64,000 bases of DNA from Aliivibrio wodanis (GCA_000953695.1 LN554846.1:2542001-2606000); one strand, 5' to 3'. Shown: positions 8,617 to 19,114, counted from the stretch's first letter. Numbers and translations are program-made. Notes: a model not told the origin generated them from the letters alone.

Positions 8617-10887
8617 TTATTTACCTGCTCTAATGAATCCAGAAAGTTCTTTCTTCTCAAAAAATAAAATCATATCAGCTAAAATTTTCTCTGCATCATC
8701 ATGATGTAAAAGAATATTTACTCGATGCTTCACTTCAGCCAAAGTTACTTGTCTAATAATATATTTTATCTTGGCTACATTTGAAGTGTTCATGCTCAAG
8801 CTCTGATAACCTAGCCCCATAAGTAGCAAGCAGCCAATCGGATCTCCAGCTAGCTCACCACAAACGCTGACAGGCAAATTATATTGGTTAGCAGTATCAA
8901 CAATCTGCTTTAAAGCCAATAATACCGCTGGATGATAAGATTCATACACATGAGACACACGAGAGTTATTTCTATCTACTGCTAGTAAATATTGAGTTAA
9001 ATCATTAGTGCCGACTGAAATAAAGTCAACCAATCCTGCAACTCTTGGTAACAAGTACAGCATAGAAGGAACCTCAACCATCATACCAATACGAGGTTTA
9101 GAGAAATGATCATTAGATTCACTAAGCACTTCTTCACATGCTTGATTAATTAATATTCTTGCTTGCTTTAATTCAGGGATTCCCGAAATCATTGGCAACA
9201 TAATAGATAAATTCTCATTACCTATATTCGCTTTTACCATAGCTTTTAATTGCAATAAAAAAATATCAGGGTGATCTAATGTGAACCGAATACCACGCCA
9301 GCCTAAAAATGGATTATCTTCTTCTATTGGCAGATAAGGTAAAGGTTTATCTCCACCAATATCTAACGTTCTCATTACCACAGGTTTCTGAGGATAAGTT
9401 TCTAATATAGATTTATATTGAAGGTATTGCTCTTCTTCAGATGGAAATCGTTGATGTAATAAAAAGGGGATTTCTGTTCGATATAAACCAACACCATCAA
9501 CCCCTTGGTTAACTGCAATGCTTGAATCAGCACTCAAGCCCGCATTCAAATGGATCTTCATTCGATGTCCATCTTGCGTCAAGGTTGGCTTATCCAGATC
9601 TTGTGTAATTAATTCAGATAAAGCGGCTTCTTCATTCTGTAACTCAACATATTCCAGAATTAACGCTTCAGTTGGTTTAATGTAAAGTGAACCACTGTAG
9701 CCATCAACAATAGCCAACTCTTTATGATAATGAGTTGGGTTAAACTCTACGCCCATAATGGCGGGGATCCCAAGCGCTCTTGATAAAATTGCGGCATGAG
9801 AATTCGCAGCTCCCTCTAAAGAGATCACTGCTTTTAATTTATCTTTAGGAATACTAGCTAACATTGAAGCGGTTAATTGAGTTGTCACCAAAATAACAGG
9901 ATGCGACAAATCAATATCCAACTTACCTTCATTATTCAAAAAATAAAGTAGCCGCTGTCCGAGCTCTCGAACGTCATTAGCACGCTCACTTAGGTAAGAG
10001 TCACTCATTCGCTCAAAGCGTCCAGCATAAGACTCAATGACTTGACGTAGCGCCCATTCAGCAGAGTCACCTTGGTTAATCTGTTTTTTCAAGGCACCTT
10101 TCAGCATAGGATCATTTAACAAGTGAGTAAACAGATCAAAAATAGCTAAGGTTTCTGTATTTAACTCTTGTTCAAAACGCTTTCTTGCCCGCCGAAAATC
10201 TTTTAACGCTAACTCAACCGCGATACCTAAACGATCTTGTTCCTGCTCAATATCAAGGCATGAGCTAGGTAGAATAGCTTCTACTTTAGGTTGTGCATCA
10301 TCAAACCATAACGGGGCAATTGCTACACCGTTAGAGGCTGAGATCCCTTTAAATTGCTTTTGCTGAGTCGATGACGTTTGTAATTGAGTCGACCAGCTTT
10401 CTTGAGCTTTTGCGTGAGCAAGGACAACCGCAAGTTGGGCAGAAAGGGTAACTAAAAAGGATTCTTCAATTTCAGTAAACTGACGTTTTTCTTTTTGCTG
10501 AACAACCAACACTCCTAAATTTTGACGACGATATATAATCGGAGTCGCCAAAAAAGAGTTAAATTTATACTCAGCAATACTTGGAATATATTTATAAGAT
10601 GGGTGTACTGATGCATTAGCAAGATTAAGTGGCTCACAAGTTCGAGCGACTAATCCAACAAGACCTTCGTCTATTCCTAATGATACGGTTTTAGGCTTGG
10701 CTTTTAAGCCGTCCGTCGCCATCAGTTCTAATCGAAGGTTATCATTGCTCATTAGGTAGACTGAACAACACTCCGTGTGCATTGAGTGTCGAGTATTTTT
10801 CACTAAGAGCGCTAAAGCATCATCAAGTGATTCTGCTTTAGCGACGTGATCAACTATGTCCCTGAGTTGAGTAAGCATGGTTGTCAA
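8617..10887 (-). CDS. ptsP: Nitrogen-PTS enzyme I (PtsP, EINtr)
   Basis: PtsP takes phosphate from phosphoenolpyruvate and passes it to NPr, feeding the regulatory nitrogen phosphotransferase chain. The 756 residues have an N-terminal GAF domain (about 5-160) that senses small molecules, the N-terminal EI domain, the phosphohistidine site GAANSHAAILSRALGIPAIM (about 360-380), and the PEP-binding barrel with LYRTEIPFL, LGWRGIRF and GTNDLTQYLLAVDRN. A C-terminal NVAKIKYIIR region closes it. rppH lies 27 bases upstream, an arrangement also found in E. coli, and translation of the TauE-like gene starts right at its stop. Confidence 0.96.
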   Translation of the reverse strand: MTTMLTQLRDIVDHVAKAESLDDALALLVKNTRHSMHTECCSVYLMSNDNLRLELMATDGLKAKPKTVSLGIDEGLVGLVARTCEPLNLANASVHPSYKYIPSIAEYKFNSFLATPIIYRRQNLGVLVVQQKEKRQFTEIEESFLVTLSAQLAVVLAHAKAQESWSTQLQTSSTQQKQFKGISASNGVAIAPLWFDDAQPKVEAILPSSCLDIEQEQDRLGIAVELALKDFRRARKRFEQELNTETLAIFDLFTHLLNDPMLKGALKKQINQGDSAEWALRQVIESYAGRFERMSDSYLSERANDVRELGQRLLYFLNNEGKLDIDLSHPVILVTTQLTASMLASIPKDKLKAVISLEGAANSHAAILSRALGIPAIMGVEFNPTHYHKELAIVDGYSGSLYIKPTEALILEYVELQNEEAALSELITQDLDKPTLTQDGHRMKIHLNAGLSADSSIAVNQGVDGVGLYRTEIPFLLHQRFPSEEEQYLQYKSILETYPQKPVVMRTLDIGGDKPLPYLPIEEDNPFLGWRGIRFTLDHPDIFLLQLKAMVKANIGNENLSIMLPMISGIPELKQARILINQACEEVLSESNDHFSKPRIGMMVEVPSMLYLLPRVAGLVDFISVGTNDLTQYLLAVDRNNSRVSHVYESYHPAVLLALKQIVDTANQYNLPVSVCGELAGDPIGCLLLMGLGYQSLSMNTSNVAKIKYIIRQVTLAEVKHRVNILLHHDDAEKILADMILFFEKKELSGFIRAGK

Positions 10888-10914
10888 TCCTTAAGGTTAT
10901 AAGGTATCGACTGC

Positions 10915-11427
10915 TTAACCTTTTTTACCTTTCCTTTTAAATTTGCGTTCCTTAAACGGCATGGCGATCACCGCAAACTCTTTCAGTGCTCGGCGATAAA
11001 CATCACGCTTAAATGAAACTACTTGTCTTACTGGGTACCAATAACTTACCCATCGCCAGCCATCAAATTCAGGCGAGCGATCTCTTTGCATATTCACCTT
11101 GGACTCATCACATTCCAAGCGCAACAAAAACCACTTCTGTTTTTGTCCGATACAAACGGGTTTTGAATCCCATCTAACTAAACGCTTCGGTAATTTATAT
11201 CGTAGCCAATGTCGGCTGCTTGCTAAAATACGTACATCATTTTTTGTTAGGCCAACTTCTTCATACAACTCACGGTACATGGCTTGCTCTGGAGTCTCAC
11301 CATCATCAATACCACCTTGTGGAAATTGCCACGAATGCTGTCCGTATCGTTTCGCCCAGAATACTTGACCATGGCTATTGCATATCACTATCCCGACGTT
11401 CGGGCGGAAACCATCGCCATCTATCAC
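10915..11427 (-). CDS. rppH: RNA pyrophosphohydrolase
   Basis: This Nudix hydrolase converts 5'-triphosphate RNA ends to monophosphates and so triggers RNase E-dependent mRNA decay. The 170 residues begin [17 protein letters not shown] and contain a perfect Nudix box, [20 protein letters not shown] followed by VG, around residues 38-59. The tail is very basic ([12 protein letters not shown]), fitting RNA binding. It is first in the rppH-ptsP-permease-lgt series. A long non-coding region separates it from divergent mutH. Confidence 0.97.
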   Translation of the reverse strand: MIDGDGFRPNVGIVICNSHGQVFWAKRYGQHSWQFPQGGIDDGETPEQAMYRELYEEVGLTKNDVRILASSRHWLRYKLPKRLVRWDSKPVCIGQKQKWFLLRLECDESKVNMQRDRSPEFDGWRWVSYWYPVRQVVSFKRDVYRRALKEFAVIAMPFKERKFKRKGKKG

Positions 11428-12021
11428 TGGGTGACCTCATCATAAACCTATATTGCCTCTGATTTTTTCACAGTTCGTCGCTTTGAGCAAACAGGATCAT
11501 GACTTCTTATCACGTTTTACTAAAATAACCACTTTTCCTGAATAACTTTTAATCATCGATTAACTTATCAACACAACAATGAGAGGTCCCCCACATTTAT
11601 TCACCTTTTCTGTGTATAACTTTGTGCAGAAGATATAAAAAAAATAAAAACGGAAAAAAAACAGATCCTAAGCAATAATAAAAAATAGATAAAAACACAA
11701 CAAAAACATACCAAACAACCACTTACACACAAGATCATAAAATAGATCATTTTTACCAGAATGATGATGATTAAGATTAATACAGATTGATTAAATAATG
11801 ACCAAACAATGAATTACCCACAACTTATATTGAATTAATGATATAAACATCCAAAAGTCAATAACTTATTCATAAATAAAGCACTGTATATAGGTACAGA
11901 AAAAATAGTGCTGTATAAAAAACACCCTCAAATGTGGATAACTTAATGAGATCTAAGTAAAGTGCTAAATGCAAAGAATAATATGTTAATCTTGCTCACT
12001 GCACACTATGAATAAGCCACT
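11428..12021. other. AT-rich divergent intergenic region with DnaA-box-like 9-mers
   Basis: This 594-base stretch between rppH and mutH has no plausible gene. It is very AT-rich, with A-runs at 11636-11700. It contains one perfect DnaA-box consensus, TGTGGATAA (11933-11941), three one-mismatch versions (TTATCAACA 11565-11573, TGTGTATAA 11611-11619, TTACCCACA 11814-11822) and a weaker TTACACACA (11723-11731). GATC sites occur at about 11664, 11733, 11746 and 11950. Near-repeats GCACTGTATA and GTGCTGTATA lie at 11881-11916. The mutH and rppH promoters must also lie here. Confidence 0.6.
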
Positions 12022-12690
12022 ATGAATCAATCTCCCCCTACTACTATTAATGAGCTTCTAACGAGAGCCCAACACATTGCAGGCTATACATTATCAGAGC
12101 TTGCAGCACAATCAGGTATACCGGTTCCTGAAAATTTAAAGAGAGATAAGGGCTGGGTTGGACAGTTATTGGAGATGCATCTAGGGGCCTCTGCTGGTAG
12201 TAAACCCCTACCTGATTTTATTGATCTTGGTATTGAATTAAAAACAATTCCAATTAGCCATGTAGGAAAACCACTCGAAACAACATTTGTTTCTGTTGCA
12301 CCATTAACAGGCATTCATAATTTACGTTGGGAAGAATCACATGTTCGCCATAAATTAGCTCATGTTTTATGGATCCCAGTAGAAGGAGAAAGAGAGATCC
12401 CTGTCGGTGATCGACACGTTGGCTATCCAGTTCTCTGGCGACCTTCATTGATTGAAGAATCTCAACTCCAACAAGATTGGGAAGAATTGATGGATTTAAT
12501 CGTTTTAGGTAAGGTTGAATCAATTACAGCAAGGCATGGTGAAGTTCTTCAATTAAGACCAAAAGCTGCCAATAGCAAAGCATTAACAGAAGCTTATGGT
12601 GAAAATGGCCAGCCTATAAAAACTTTACCACGAGGGTTCTATTTAAAAACTCATTTTACCCATAAGATCCTAACGTCATTTTTTGATTAA
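12022..12690 (+). CDS. mutH: DNA mismatch repair endonuclease MutH
   Basis: MutH nicks the unmethylated strand at hemimethylated GATC sites after activation by MutS and MutL, giving strand discrimination in mismatch repair. The 222 residues carry the catalytic D-(X)6-E-L-K motif in [14 protein letters not shown] (about residues 68-81) and the [10 protein letters not shown] stretch near the C terminus. The presence of mutH implies Dam methylation in this organism. The ATG at 12022 lies after a weak AAGCCAC spacer and no other start is obvious. It is convergent with vpsR across a clear terminator. Confidence 0.96.
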   Translation: MNQSPPTTINELLTRAQHIAGYTLSELAAQSGIPVPENLKRDKGWVGQLLEMHLGASAGSKPLPDFIDLGIELKTIPISHVGKPLETTFVSVAPLTGIHNLRWEESHVRHKLAHVLWIPVEGEREIPVGDRHVGYPVLWRPSLIEESQLQQDWEELMDLIVLGKVESITARHGEVLQLRPKAANSKALTEAYGENGQPIKTLPRGFYLKTHFTHKILTSFFD

Positions 12691-12722
12691 AAAAGGCTTA
12701 CTCTCATCAGTAAGCCTTTGAT
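12690..12722. terminator. Bidirectional terminator mutH/vpsR
   Basis: AAAGGCTTACT and AGTAAGCCTTT form an 11-base stem with a 6-base loop. A-rich sequence precedes the stem, serving the minus strand; the following plus strand is TTTGAT. Confidence 0.8.
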
Positions 12723-12726
12723 ATAT

Positions 12727-14064
12727 CTAACTATAGCTTCTTGGTTCTGAAATTAGATTATGCTTATTCAACAACCGATACATTGTCGCCCGAGAAACAC
12801 CGAGTTCTTTAGCAGCTGAAGATACTTGTCCGTCGTGGGACTCTAATACCGTAAGTAGTGCGTCTCGTTCAGAGTCTTCACGAATTACACGTAAACTGCG
12901 TTTTATTTCGGTGCGCTGAGGCAAATCTAAATGCTCAAGATCTACCGTCATACTATCTGCTAGTAATACCGCTCTTTTTACTTGATTTACCAACTCACGA
13001 ATATTACCAGGCCATTGATAATAAAGCATAGTTTGCATTGCTTCTTCCGAAAAAGTTCGAGCTTGGGTGTTATATTCTCGTGCGTATTTTTGTAAAAAAT
13101 GTTCAGCAAGAATTGAAATATCTGCGCCTCTCTCTCTTAAAGAGGGGACATGTATACGAAGGACATTTAAACGATAATAAAGCTCTTCTTTAAAATAACC
13201 CTCTTCTATCTGCTTCTCTAAATCAATATGACTTGCCACAATAACTCTTACATCAAGTTCTATTACTCCTTGCGCTGTTTCTATGCAGCCTTCTTGTAAA
13301 AAATGTAATAATTTTTGCTGTTGAGTTAAAGGTAAATCATTAATATCATTTAAGAATAACGTCCCACCATTGGCTTTAAATAATTTAGTATCTTCAAAGC
13401 TTAAAGCCTCAAAACCAAAAAGCTCTTGCTCTATTTTACTTTCAGATAACGCACCACAATTTAAAGAAATAAAAGGACCTTTATTTCTTCCTGATGACTC
13501 ATGAACCGCTTTGGCAACATCACCTTTACCTACACCGCTTTCTCCTGAAATTAAAATAGATACGTCCGTTGGTGCCACTCGACGAACCTGATCACGCAAG
13601 CGCTTTACTGCTGGAGCTTCACCTAAAATTCCTAAGTCAGATTTATTTCCCATATTAGGCCATACTTTACGCTCTAGCTTCAACATGCCTAATTGATGGC
13701 CGATTGTGCTAAGCAATTGAGCATCAGGAATTGGAGCTGTGAAAAAATCAACACAGAAATTCACAATAAACTGGCAGATGGTATCTGAACTTAATTGAGA
13801 TTCTCGAATAAAGGCCATCCAACGAACTTGTTTATTATTATTTACTAACGTCGCGATACCATTAAGGCTGAAATCATCTTGGCTTAAATCTACAATGCCA
13901 ATGCATGGGCCAATTTCATCAAATAATACTTGCGCAGCTCGGAGGTCATAACAACGATGACAACGCCAACCAACTTGTTCTAATACTGCTAACCAAGGTT
14001 CATAACTTCCCCCTACCACAACTAATGAACCAGGAACAGAGTCCATACGAAACTGAGTACCCAT
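12727..14064 (-). CDS. vpsR: VpsR-type sigma-54-like regulator of biofilm polysaccharide
   Basis: VpsR is a c-di-GMP-binding transcription factor that activates exopolysaccharide and biofilm genes in Vibrio. From ATG 14064 (AGAGG eight bases upstream) it is 445 residues; the longer ORF from 14190 lacks such a site. Domains: an atypical receiver (about 8-125, with GIVDLSQDD), an AAA+ domain with Walker A GESGVGKGD, a Walker B-like LFLNDIND, and a Fis-type helix-turn-helix at the end (QVSSAAKELGVSRATMYRLL). The GAFTGA loop needed to engage sigma-54 is replaced by ALSFED, consistent with VpsR acting without sigma-54. As in V. cholerae, it lies beside lysS and mutH. Confidence 0.92.
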   Translation of the reverse strand: MGTQFRMDSVPGSLVVVGGSYEPWLAVLEQVGWRCHRCYDLRAAQVLFDEIGPCIGIVDLSQDDFSLNGIATLVNNNKQVRWMAFIRESQLSSDTICQFIVNFCVDFFTAPIPDAQLLSTIGHQLGMLKLERKVWPNMGNKSDLGILGEAPAVKRLRDQVRRVAPTDVSILISGESGVGKGDVAKAVHESSGRNKGPFISLNCGALSESKIEQELFGFEALSFEDTKLFKANGGTLFLNDINDLPLTQQQKLLHFLQEGCIETAQGVIELDVRVIVASHIDLEKQIEEGYFKEELYYRLNVLRIHVPSLRERGADISILAEHFLQKYAREYNTQARTFSEEAMQTMLYYQWPGNIRELVNQVKRAVLLADSMTVDLEHLDLPQRTEIKRSLRVIREDSERDALLTVLESHDGQVSSAAKELGVSRATMYRLLNKHNLISEPRSYS

Positions 14065-14353
14065 AGCATTACCTCTAAATTTGTTAATTAAGCCAACTGA
14101 AATATTTCTCAAGGCAACTATACAGGTTTTAAGACTCACCAGCGTCTCACTAGTGAGACGCTCGTCATCTTTTAAACAATATAAATACAAAATATCGACA
14201 TTTCATAAGTGATATTTAACATATTAGCTAAAAAAACGACTCATTAATGATATTAAATGAATAAAATAGAATAAGCAGATGGCTTTTTATGACTTTTAAA
14301 TAAGAAGGTGTTCGTAGAAGTGAATTGTAAAAGTTAAGTCAATTGAATTAAAA
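14065..14353. other. Intergenic region between lysS and vpsR
   Basis: AT-rich and without a credible gene. A short inverted repeat, GTCTCACTAGTGAGAC (about 14144-14159), lies about 80 bases upstream of the chosen vpsR start and could be an operator. The promoter for vpsR is expected here. Confidence 0.5.
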
Positions 14354-14386
14354 GTAAAAAAAGAGCAGCTATAGAAGCTGCCCTTT
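14354..14386 (-). terminator. Terminator of the prfB-lysS operon
   Basis: On the minus strand AAAGGGCAGCT and AGCTGCTCTTT pair (one G-T pair) with a 5-base loop, followed by a T-rich run, 26 bases after the lysS stop. Confidence 0.85.
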
Positions 14387-14411
14387 GTTTGTTTATTCGC
14401 CTTAGCTTACA

Positions 14412-15917
14412 TTACGCTTGTGGGCGCATTGCTGGGAATAAAATAACATCACGAATCGTATGAGTATTAGTGAATAGCATCGCTAGACGGTCAATACCAA
14501 TACCTTGACCTGCTGTTGGTGGAAGGCCATGCTCTAGTGCTGTAATATAATCTGCATCATAATACATTGCTTCATCATCACCAGCATCTTTTGCGTTAAC
14601 TTGTGCTTTAAAACGCTCATCTTGATCTTGTGCATCATTAAGCTCAGAGAAGCCATTTGCGACTTCACGACCACCGATGAAGAACTCGAAGCGGTCTGTG
14701 AAGAACGGATTACCATCGCTACGGCGTGCTAATGGAGAGATATCCGCAGGGTAACCTGTAATGAATGTTGGTTGAATTAACTGAGGTTCAGCCGTTTCAC
14801 CAAAGATTTCTTCAAGAAGTTGGCCACATGTCCAGAAGCTTTCTACTTCAACATGAACTGATTTTGCAATTGACACCATGAAATCACGATCTTGAATGTC
14901 AGCTTCAGTCATTTTTTGAATTTCAGCGTGATCAGGATTGTACTGCTTAATCGCTTCAAACATGCTCATGCGTGCATAAGTACCACCAAATTCAACCGTT
15001 TCATCACCATAAGGCATAGATGTAGAACCAAGAACATCTAGCGCTGCAGTGCTTAGCATCTCTTCTGTTAGATCCATTAGGTCTTTGTAATCAGAATAAG
15101 CTTGGTAGAATTCCATCATTGTAAATTCAGGGTTGTGACGTGGAGAAAGCCCCTCGTTACGGAAGTTACGGTTGATCTCAAATACACGATCAAAACCACC
15201 AACAACCAAACGCTTTAGATAAAGCTCAGGAGCAACGCGTAGGTACATATCGATATCTAACGCATTGTGATGAGTGATAAATGGACGCGCTGTTGCCCCA
15301 CCAGGGATCACGTGCATCATTGGAGTTTCAACTTCTAGATAGCCTTTCGCACTCATGAAGTTACGGATAGAAGCAACTAGCTTTGAACGAATGATGAATG
15401 CTTGACGAGAGTCTTCATTAACGATCAAATCAACATAACGTTGACGATAACGCATCTCTTGATCAGTTAAGCCATGGAATTTTTCTGGTAATGGACGAAG
15501 TGCTTTAGTTAGCAATTCATAGTGATCCATGTTCACGTAAAGATCACCTTTACCTGATTTATGCAGAGCACCTTTAACACCGATGATGTCACCGATATCT
15601 AAGCCTTGGTATTTTTCTTTAAGCTCTTTTTGCACATCTTTTGCTGCATAAGCTTGGATCTTACCAGACGTTTCTTGGATCAATAAGAATGGACCACGCT
15701 TAGCCATGATACGGCCAGCAATAGCGACTACATGGTTCATTTCTTCTAGCTCTTCTTTGGTTTTTTCACCAAACTCTGCTTGAAGATCACCCGCTAGATT
15801 TTCACGACGAAAATCGTTTGGGTGGCCATTAGCCTTACATGATTGACGAATATGGTCTAATTTACCACGACGCTCTGCAATCAGTTTATTTTCATCTTGT
15901 TGTACTTGGTCAGTCAT
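14412..15917 (-). CDS. lysS: Lysyl-tRNA synthetase
   Basis: This class IIb aminoacyl-tRNA synthetase charges tRNA-Lys in the cytosol. The 501 residues show the N-terminal OB-fold anticodon-binding domain (about 60-150), then the class II motifs: motif 2, [20 protein letters not shown] (about 263-282), and motif 3, [19 protein letters not shown] near the C terminus. The length matches E. coli LysS (505). The ATG lies 13 bases after the prfB stop, so the two genes form the conserved prfB-lysS operon also seen in E. coli. Confidence 0.98.
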   Translation of the reverse strand: MTDQVQQDENKLIAERRGKLDHIRQSCKANGHPNDFRRENLAGDLQAEFGEKTKEELEEMNHVVAIAGRIMAKRGPFLLIQETSGKIQAYAAKDVQKELKEKYQGLDIGDIIGVKGALHKSGKGDLYVNMDHYELLTKALRPLPEKFHGLTDQEMRYRQRYVDLIVNEDSRQAFIIRSKLVASIRNFMSAKGYLEVETPMMHVIPGGATARPFITHHNALDIDMYLRVAPELYLKRLVVGGFDRVFEINRNFRNEGLSPRHNPEFTMMEFYQAYSDYKDLMDLTEEMLSTAALDVLGSTSMPYGDETVEFGGTYARMSMFEAIKQYNPDHAEIQKMTEADIQDRDFMVSIAKSVHVEVESFWTCGQLLEEIFGETAEPQLIQPTFITGYPADISPLARRSDGNPFFTDRFEFFIGGREVANGFSELNDAQDQDERFKAQVNAKDAGDDEAMYYDADYITALEHGLPPTAGQGIGIDRLAMLFTNTHTIRDVILFPAMRPQA

Positions 15918-15930
15918 AATGAACCCTTTC

Positions 15931-17029
15931 TTATAATCCAGATTTTAAGCTGGCTTCGATAAATTTATCTAAATCACCGTCTAATACGGCTTGCGTATTA
16001 CGATTTTCAATGCCGGTACGCAAATCTTTAATACGCGAATCATCCAATACGTATGAGCGGATCTGACTGCCCCACCCGATATCAGATTTAGAATCTTCGT
16101 TTACTTGTTTCTCTGCGTTTTGTTTCTGAAGCTCAAGTTCAAACAGTTTTGCTTTTAGCTGCTTCATCGCTTGTGCTTTATTTTTATGCTGAGAACGATC
16201 ATTTTGACATTGCACAACTGTATTTGTCGGAACGTGAGTAATACGTACCGCAGATTCAGTGGTGTTTACGTGTTGGCCACCCGCGCCAGAAGCTCGGTAT
16301 ACATCAATACGTAAATCAGCAGGATTGATATCCACTTCAATATTGTCATCTATTTCAGGATAGATAAATGCTGAAGCAAATGAGGTATGTCGACGACCAC
16401 TTGAATCAAATGGAGACTTACGAACTAAACGGTGCACACCAGTTTCAGTACGTAACCAACCATAAGCGTATTCACCAGAGATGCGTACAGTTGCCCCTTT
16501 AAGACCTGCAACATCGCCATCAGATACTTCGATAACTTCCGTTTTAAACCCTTTGGCTTCCGCCCAACGCAAATACATACGCAACATCATTGATGTCCAA
16601 TCTTGCGCTTCTGTACCGCCAGAGCCAGATTGTAAATCAATATAACAATCAGATGCATCATGATCGCCTGAGAACATACGACGGAACTCTAACGTCGCTA
16701 GTTTTTCTTCTAATTCAGCAAGTTCAGGTTCTATTTCATCAAATGTTTCTTGATCTTGCTCTTCAACAGCTAACTCAAGCAAACCTTCAACGTCTTCACC
16801 GCCAAGATCTAATTGGTCAATTGTTTCAACAATCGCTTCCAGTGAAGCACGTTCTTTACCTAGCGCTTGTGCACGCTCAGGTTCATTCCAGACTTCTGGT
16901 TGTTCTAGCTCTGCATTGACTTCTTCTAGACGCTCTTTCTTAGCATCATAGTCAAAGGTACCCCCTCAGGATATTTGTGCGATCAGACACATCCTGTAGG
17001 CGGTTTTTAATAGGATTAATTTCGAACAT
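15931..17029 (-). CDS. prfB: Peptide chain release factor 2 (programmed +1 frameshift)
   Basis: RF2 recognises UGA and UAA stop codons and releases nascent protein. The gene is read in two frames: ATG 17029 gives 25 codons ending in CTT, followed by an in-frame TGA at 16954-16952. A +1 shift there continues as [15 protein letters not shown] to the stop at 15931, giving 365 residues, the same as E. coli. The stop-codon-recognition SPF motif ([10 protein letters not shown]) and the catalytic GGQ motif ([13 protein letters not shown]) are present. The frameshift makes RF2 self-limiting. It is followed by lysS. An ORF call that ignores the shift starts falsely near 16782. Confidence 0.97.
16952..16966 (-). 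promoter_or_regulatory. prfB recoding site (AGGGGG, CTT, TGA)
   Basis: The coding strand reads AGGGGGTACCTTTGAC: an internal Shine-Dalgarno-like AGGGGG, the slippery CTT at codon 25 and the TGA at codon 26. This is the conserved RF2 autoregulatory frameshift signal. Confidence 0.97.
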
Positions 17030-17298
17030 GGTGTTTATCATCGCCGAATAAAAAATAACCGAGAGATTTTAACCAAAAGTGTGATAGAAATCGAGGTATT
17101 TCAACCTCTGACAGCAAGAACAATAAGGATTAAGAAAATGGTGTAAATTTAATCACACCAAATTTCTTTTTATTTAACCTCTACTCGGAATACGAGCCTT
17201 TCTATTTTCATAAAAAACAAGAACGCAACGTCTCATTAGGTATTTATTAACGACTCGTTTGGTATAAATTAACCTTTTCACGTTATAGAGGGGTCGCT

Positions 17299-19038
17299 TT
17301 ACACTACTTCTATGTATTCAACCATTAATTGCAATGTTTGATTACCACGAAATTCATTGATATCTAAACGATAAGCCAGCTTCACCTTTTGTACCGACGC
17401 ATCAGGCCAACGACGCACATCAATATTAAAAGCAATCGCATCGACCATTTGATTGGTTGGAAAATCTTTATGAATGGGTTCTAACATTAATTTAAGATGT
17501 TTCTCACCAACCAAACGCTGATTCAATACTTTAAATTCACCATCAAAAATAGGTTCAGGGAAGGCTTGTCCCCATGGTCCACCCGCTCGAATAATTTCAG
17601 CGGTGCCTAAGGTAAATTCTTCTGGTGTTAGTTCACCATCAGATAAAACCACCCCATTAAGCGCCTCTTCTTCTACTGATTCACGAACCACATCATCAAA
17701 AGCTTGGCTGAATTTTTTATAATCGACTTCTTTAATGGTTAAGCCTGCCGCCATTGCATGACCACCAAACTTTAAAATCAGCCCAGGATTTCGAGTATCA
17801 ATTAAATCCAAGGCATCACGCATATGAAAGCCAGAGATAGAACGACATGAGCCTTTAATGAAACCATCACCGCCATCAGCAAAGGCAATCACTGGGCGGT
17901 GATATTTTTCTTTAATACGAGAAGCAAGAATACCAATGACACCCTGATGCCAATCTCTCTGGAATAACACCAAGCCAAAAGGCAATTCACTTTGTGCGCC
18001 GAATTCTAAGCGCTCACAAATCGCCATTGCTTCATCTTTCATGCCTTGCTCTATTTCTTTACGAGTTTGATTTAAGGCATCTAGCTCTGAGGCCATGCGG
18101 CGTGCAGCATGAATATTGTTGGACATAAGAAGCTCAACACCAAACGACATGTCATCCAAGCGTCCTGCGGCATTGATTCTTGGGCCTAATGCAAAACCAA
18201 AATCAGAAGCAACAATTCGAGAAGGCACTTTATTTGCTACTTCGATTAACGCTTGAATACCCGGACGACATTTACCTGCACGAATACGTTGGATACCTTG
18301 ATGCACTAAAATACGGTTATTTTCATCAAGTGCTACCAAATCAGCAACAGTGCCTAGTGCGACTAAATCCAATAAATCAGCAAGGTTCGGAATAGGAATA
18401 TTTTGAGTTTCAAACCAATTATTTTCGCGTAAACGAGCTCGAATCGCTAGCATCAAGTAAAAAGCCACACCTACGCCTGCTAGTGATTTTGATGGGAACG
18501 CACACTCTTCAAGGTTAGGGTTAACAATTGAATCAGCGATTGGCAAAGAAGATCCCGGTAAATGGTGATCGGTTACGACCACTTGCATTCCATAGGCTTT
18601 CGCAGCTGCAACACCTTCAATTGATGAAACACCGTTATCCACCGTCATGATGATCTCAGCGCCCATCGCCTTAGCTTGATCAACCACATCAGGGCTTAAC
18701 CCGTAGCCATCTTCAAAACGATTCGGCACTAAGTAATCCACATTACTGCTACCCATCAGTCGAAATGCCATGACAGATAGTGCCGAACTCGTCGCGCCAT
18801 CCGCATCAAAATCACCCACAACAATAATACGGGTTTGTTTGGCAATCGCCTCAACTAAAATATCGACAGCCTTGGTGATTCCATGCATGGATTGAAATGA
18901 CAGCAGTGATCTCGCGCCACGGTCTAATTGACTATTTGATGTGATCCCTCGAGCTGCATAAATCCGTTGTAAGATTGAAGGAATTGAACTTGGTAAAGCA
19001 GGGATTTCTGGAATAAGACGACGTTTCACTTCAATCAT
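17299..19038 (-). CDS. recJ: Single-stranded-DNA exonuclease RecJ
   Basis: RecJ is a 5'-to-3' exonuclease on single-stranded DNA used in recombination, base excision and mismatch repair. The 579 residues belong to the DHH phosphoesterase superfamily: VVVGDFDADGATSSALSVM (about 73-91), the second motif TVDNGVSSIEGV, and the DHH motif VVVTDHHLPG (about 155). The DHHA1 domain contains GGHAMAAGLTI (about 425), and a C-terminal OB-fold follows. It precedes prfB-lysS with a 269-base gap and follows dsbC, the same order as in E. coli. Confidence 0.97.
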   Translation of the reverse strand: MIEVKRRLIPEIPALPSSIPSILQRIYAARGITSNSQLDRGARSLLSFQSMHGITKAVDILVEAIAKQTRIIVVGDFDADGATSSALSVMAFRLMGSSNVDYLVPNRFEDGYGLSPDVVDQAKAMGAEIIMTVDNGVSSIEGVAAAKAYGMQVVVTDHHLPGSSLPIADSIVNPNLEECAFPSKSLAGVGVAFYLMLAIRARLRENNWFETQNIPIPNLADLLDLVALGTVADLVALDENNRILVHQGIQRIRAGKCRPGIQALIEVANKVPSRIVASDFGFALGPRINAAGRLDDMSFGVELLMSNNIHAARRMASELDALNQTRKEIEQGMKDEAMAICERLEFGAQSELPFGLVLFQRDWHQGVIGILASRIKEKYHRPVIAFADGGDGFIKGSCRSISGFHMRDALDLIDTRNPGLILKFGGHAMAAGLTIKEVDYKKFSQAFDDVVRESVEEEALNGVVLSDGELTPEEFTLGTAEIIRAGGPWGQAFPEPIFDGEFKVLNQRLVGEKHLKLMLEPIHKDFPTNQMVDAIAFNIDVRRWPDASVQKVKLAYRLDINEFRGNQTLQLMVEYIEVV

Positions 19039-19068
19039 GATAAGGCCTAAAGTTAGAGTTACTAAGAT

Positions 19069-19114
19069 AAAAAAATCCCCGCACCATACTTAATTTAAAC
19101 AAGTATTGCGGGGA
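19069..19114 (-). terminator. Terminator of dsbC, upstream of recJ
   Basis: On the minus strand an imperfect stem, TCCCCGCAATACTT against AAGTATGGTGCGGGGA, has a 9-base loop and a T7 tract. It lies 23 bases after the dsbC stop and separates dsbC from recJ. Confidence 0.8.

Noticed and set aside
11428..12021. Chromosomal replication origin
   Set aside because: Only one perfect DnaA box, no ordered box array or neighbouring origin genes such as mnmG, mioC or dnaA; reported only as a DnaA-box-like cluster.
12727..14190. Longer VpsR from the upstream ATG at 14190
   Set aside because: The extra 42 residues have no family match and the internal ATG at 14064 has a strong ribosome site and the expected length.
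16590..16919. A 109-codon plus-strand ORF opposite prfB
   Set aside because: Lies entirely within the well-supported prfB gene, has biased glutamine/leucine composition from the opposite frame and no ribosome site.
16952..16954. In-frame TGA in prfB considered as a pseudogene lesion
   Set aside because: It is the conserved programmed frameshift with AGGGGG and CTT, as expected for RF2.
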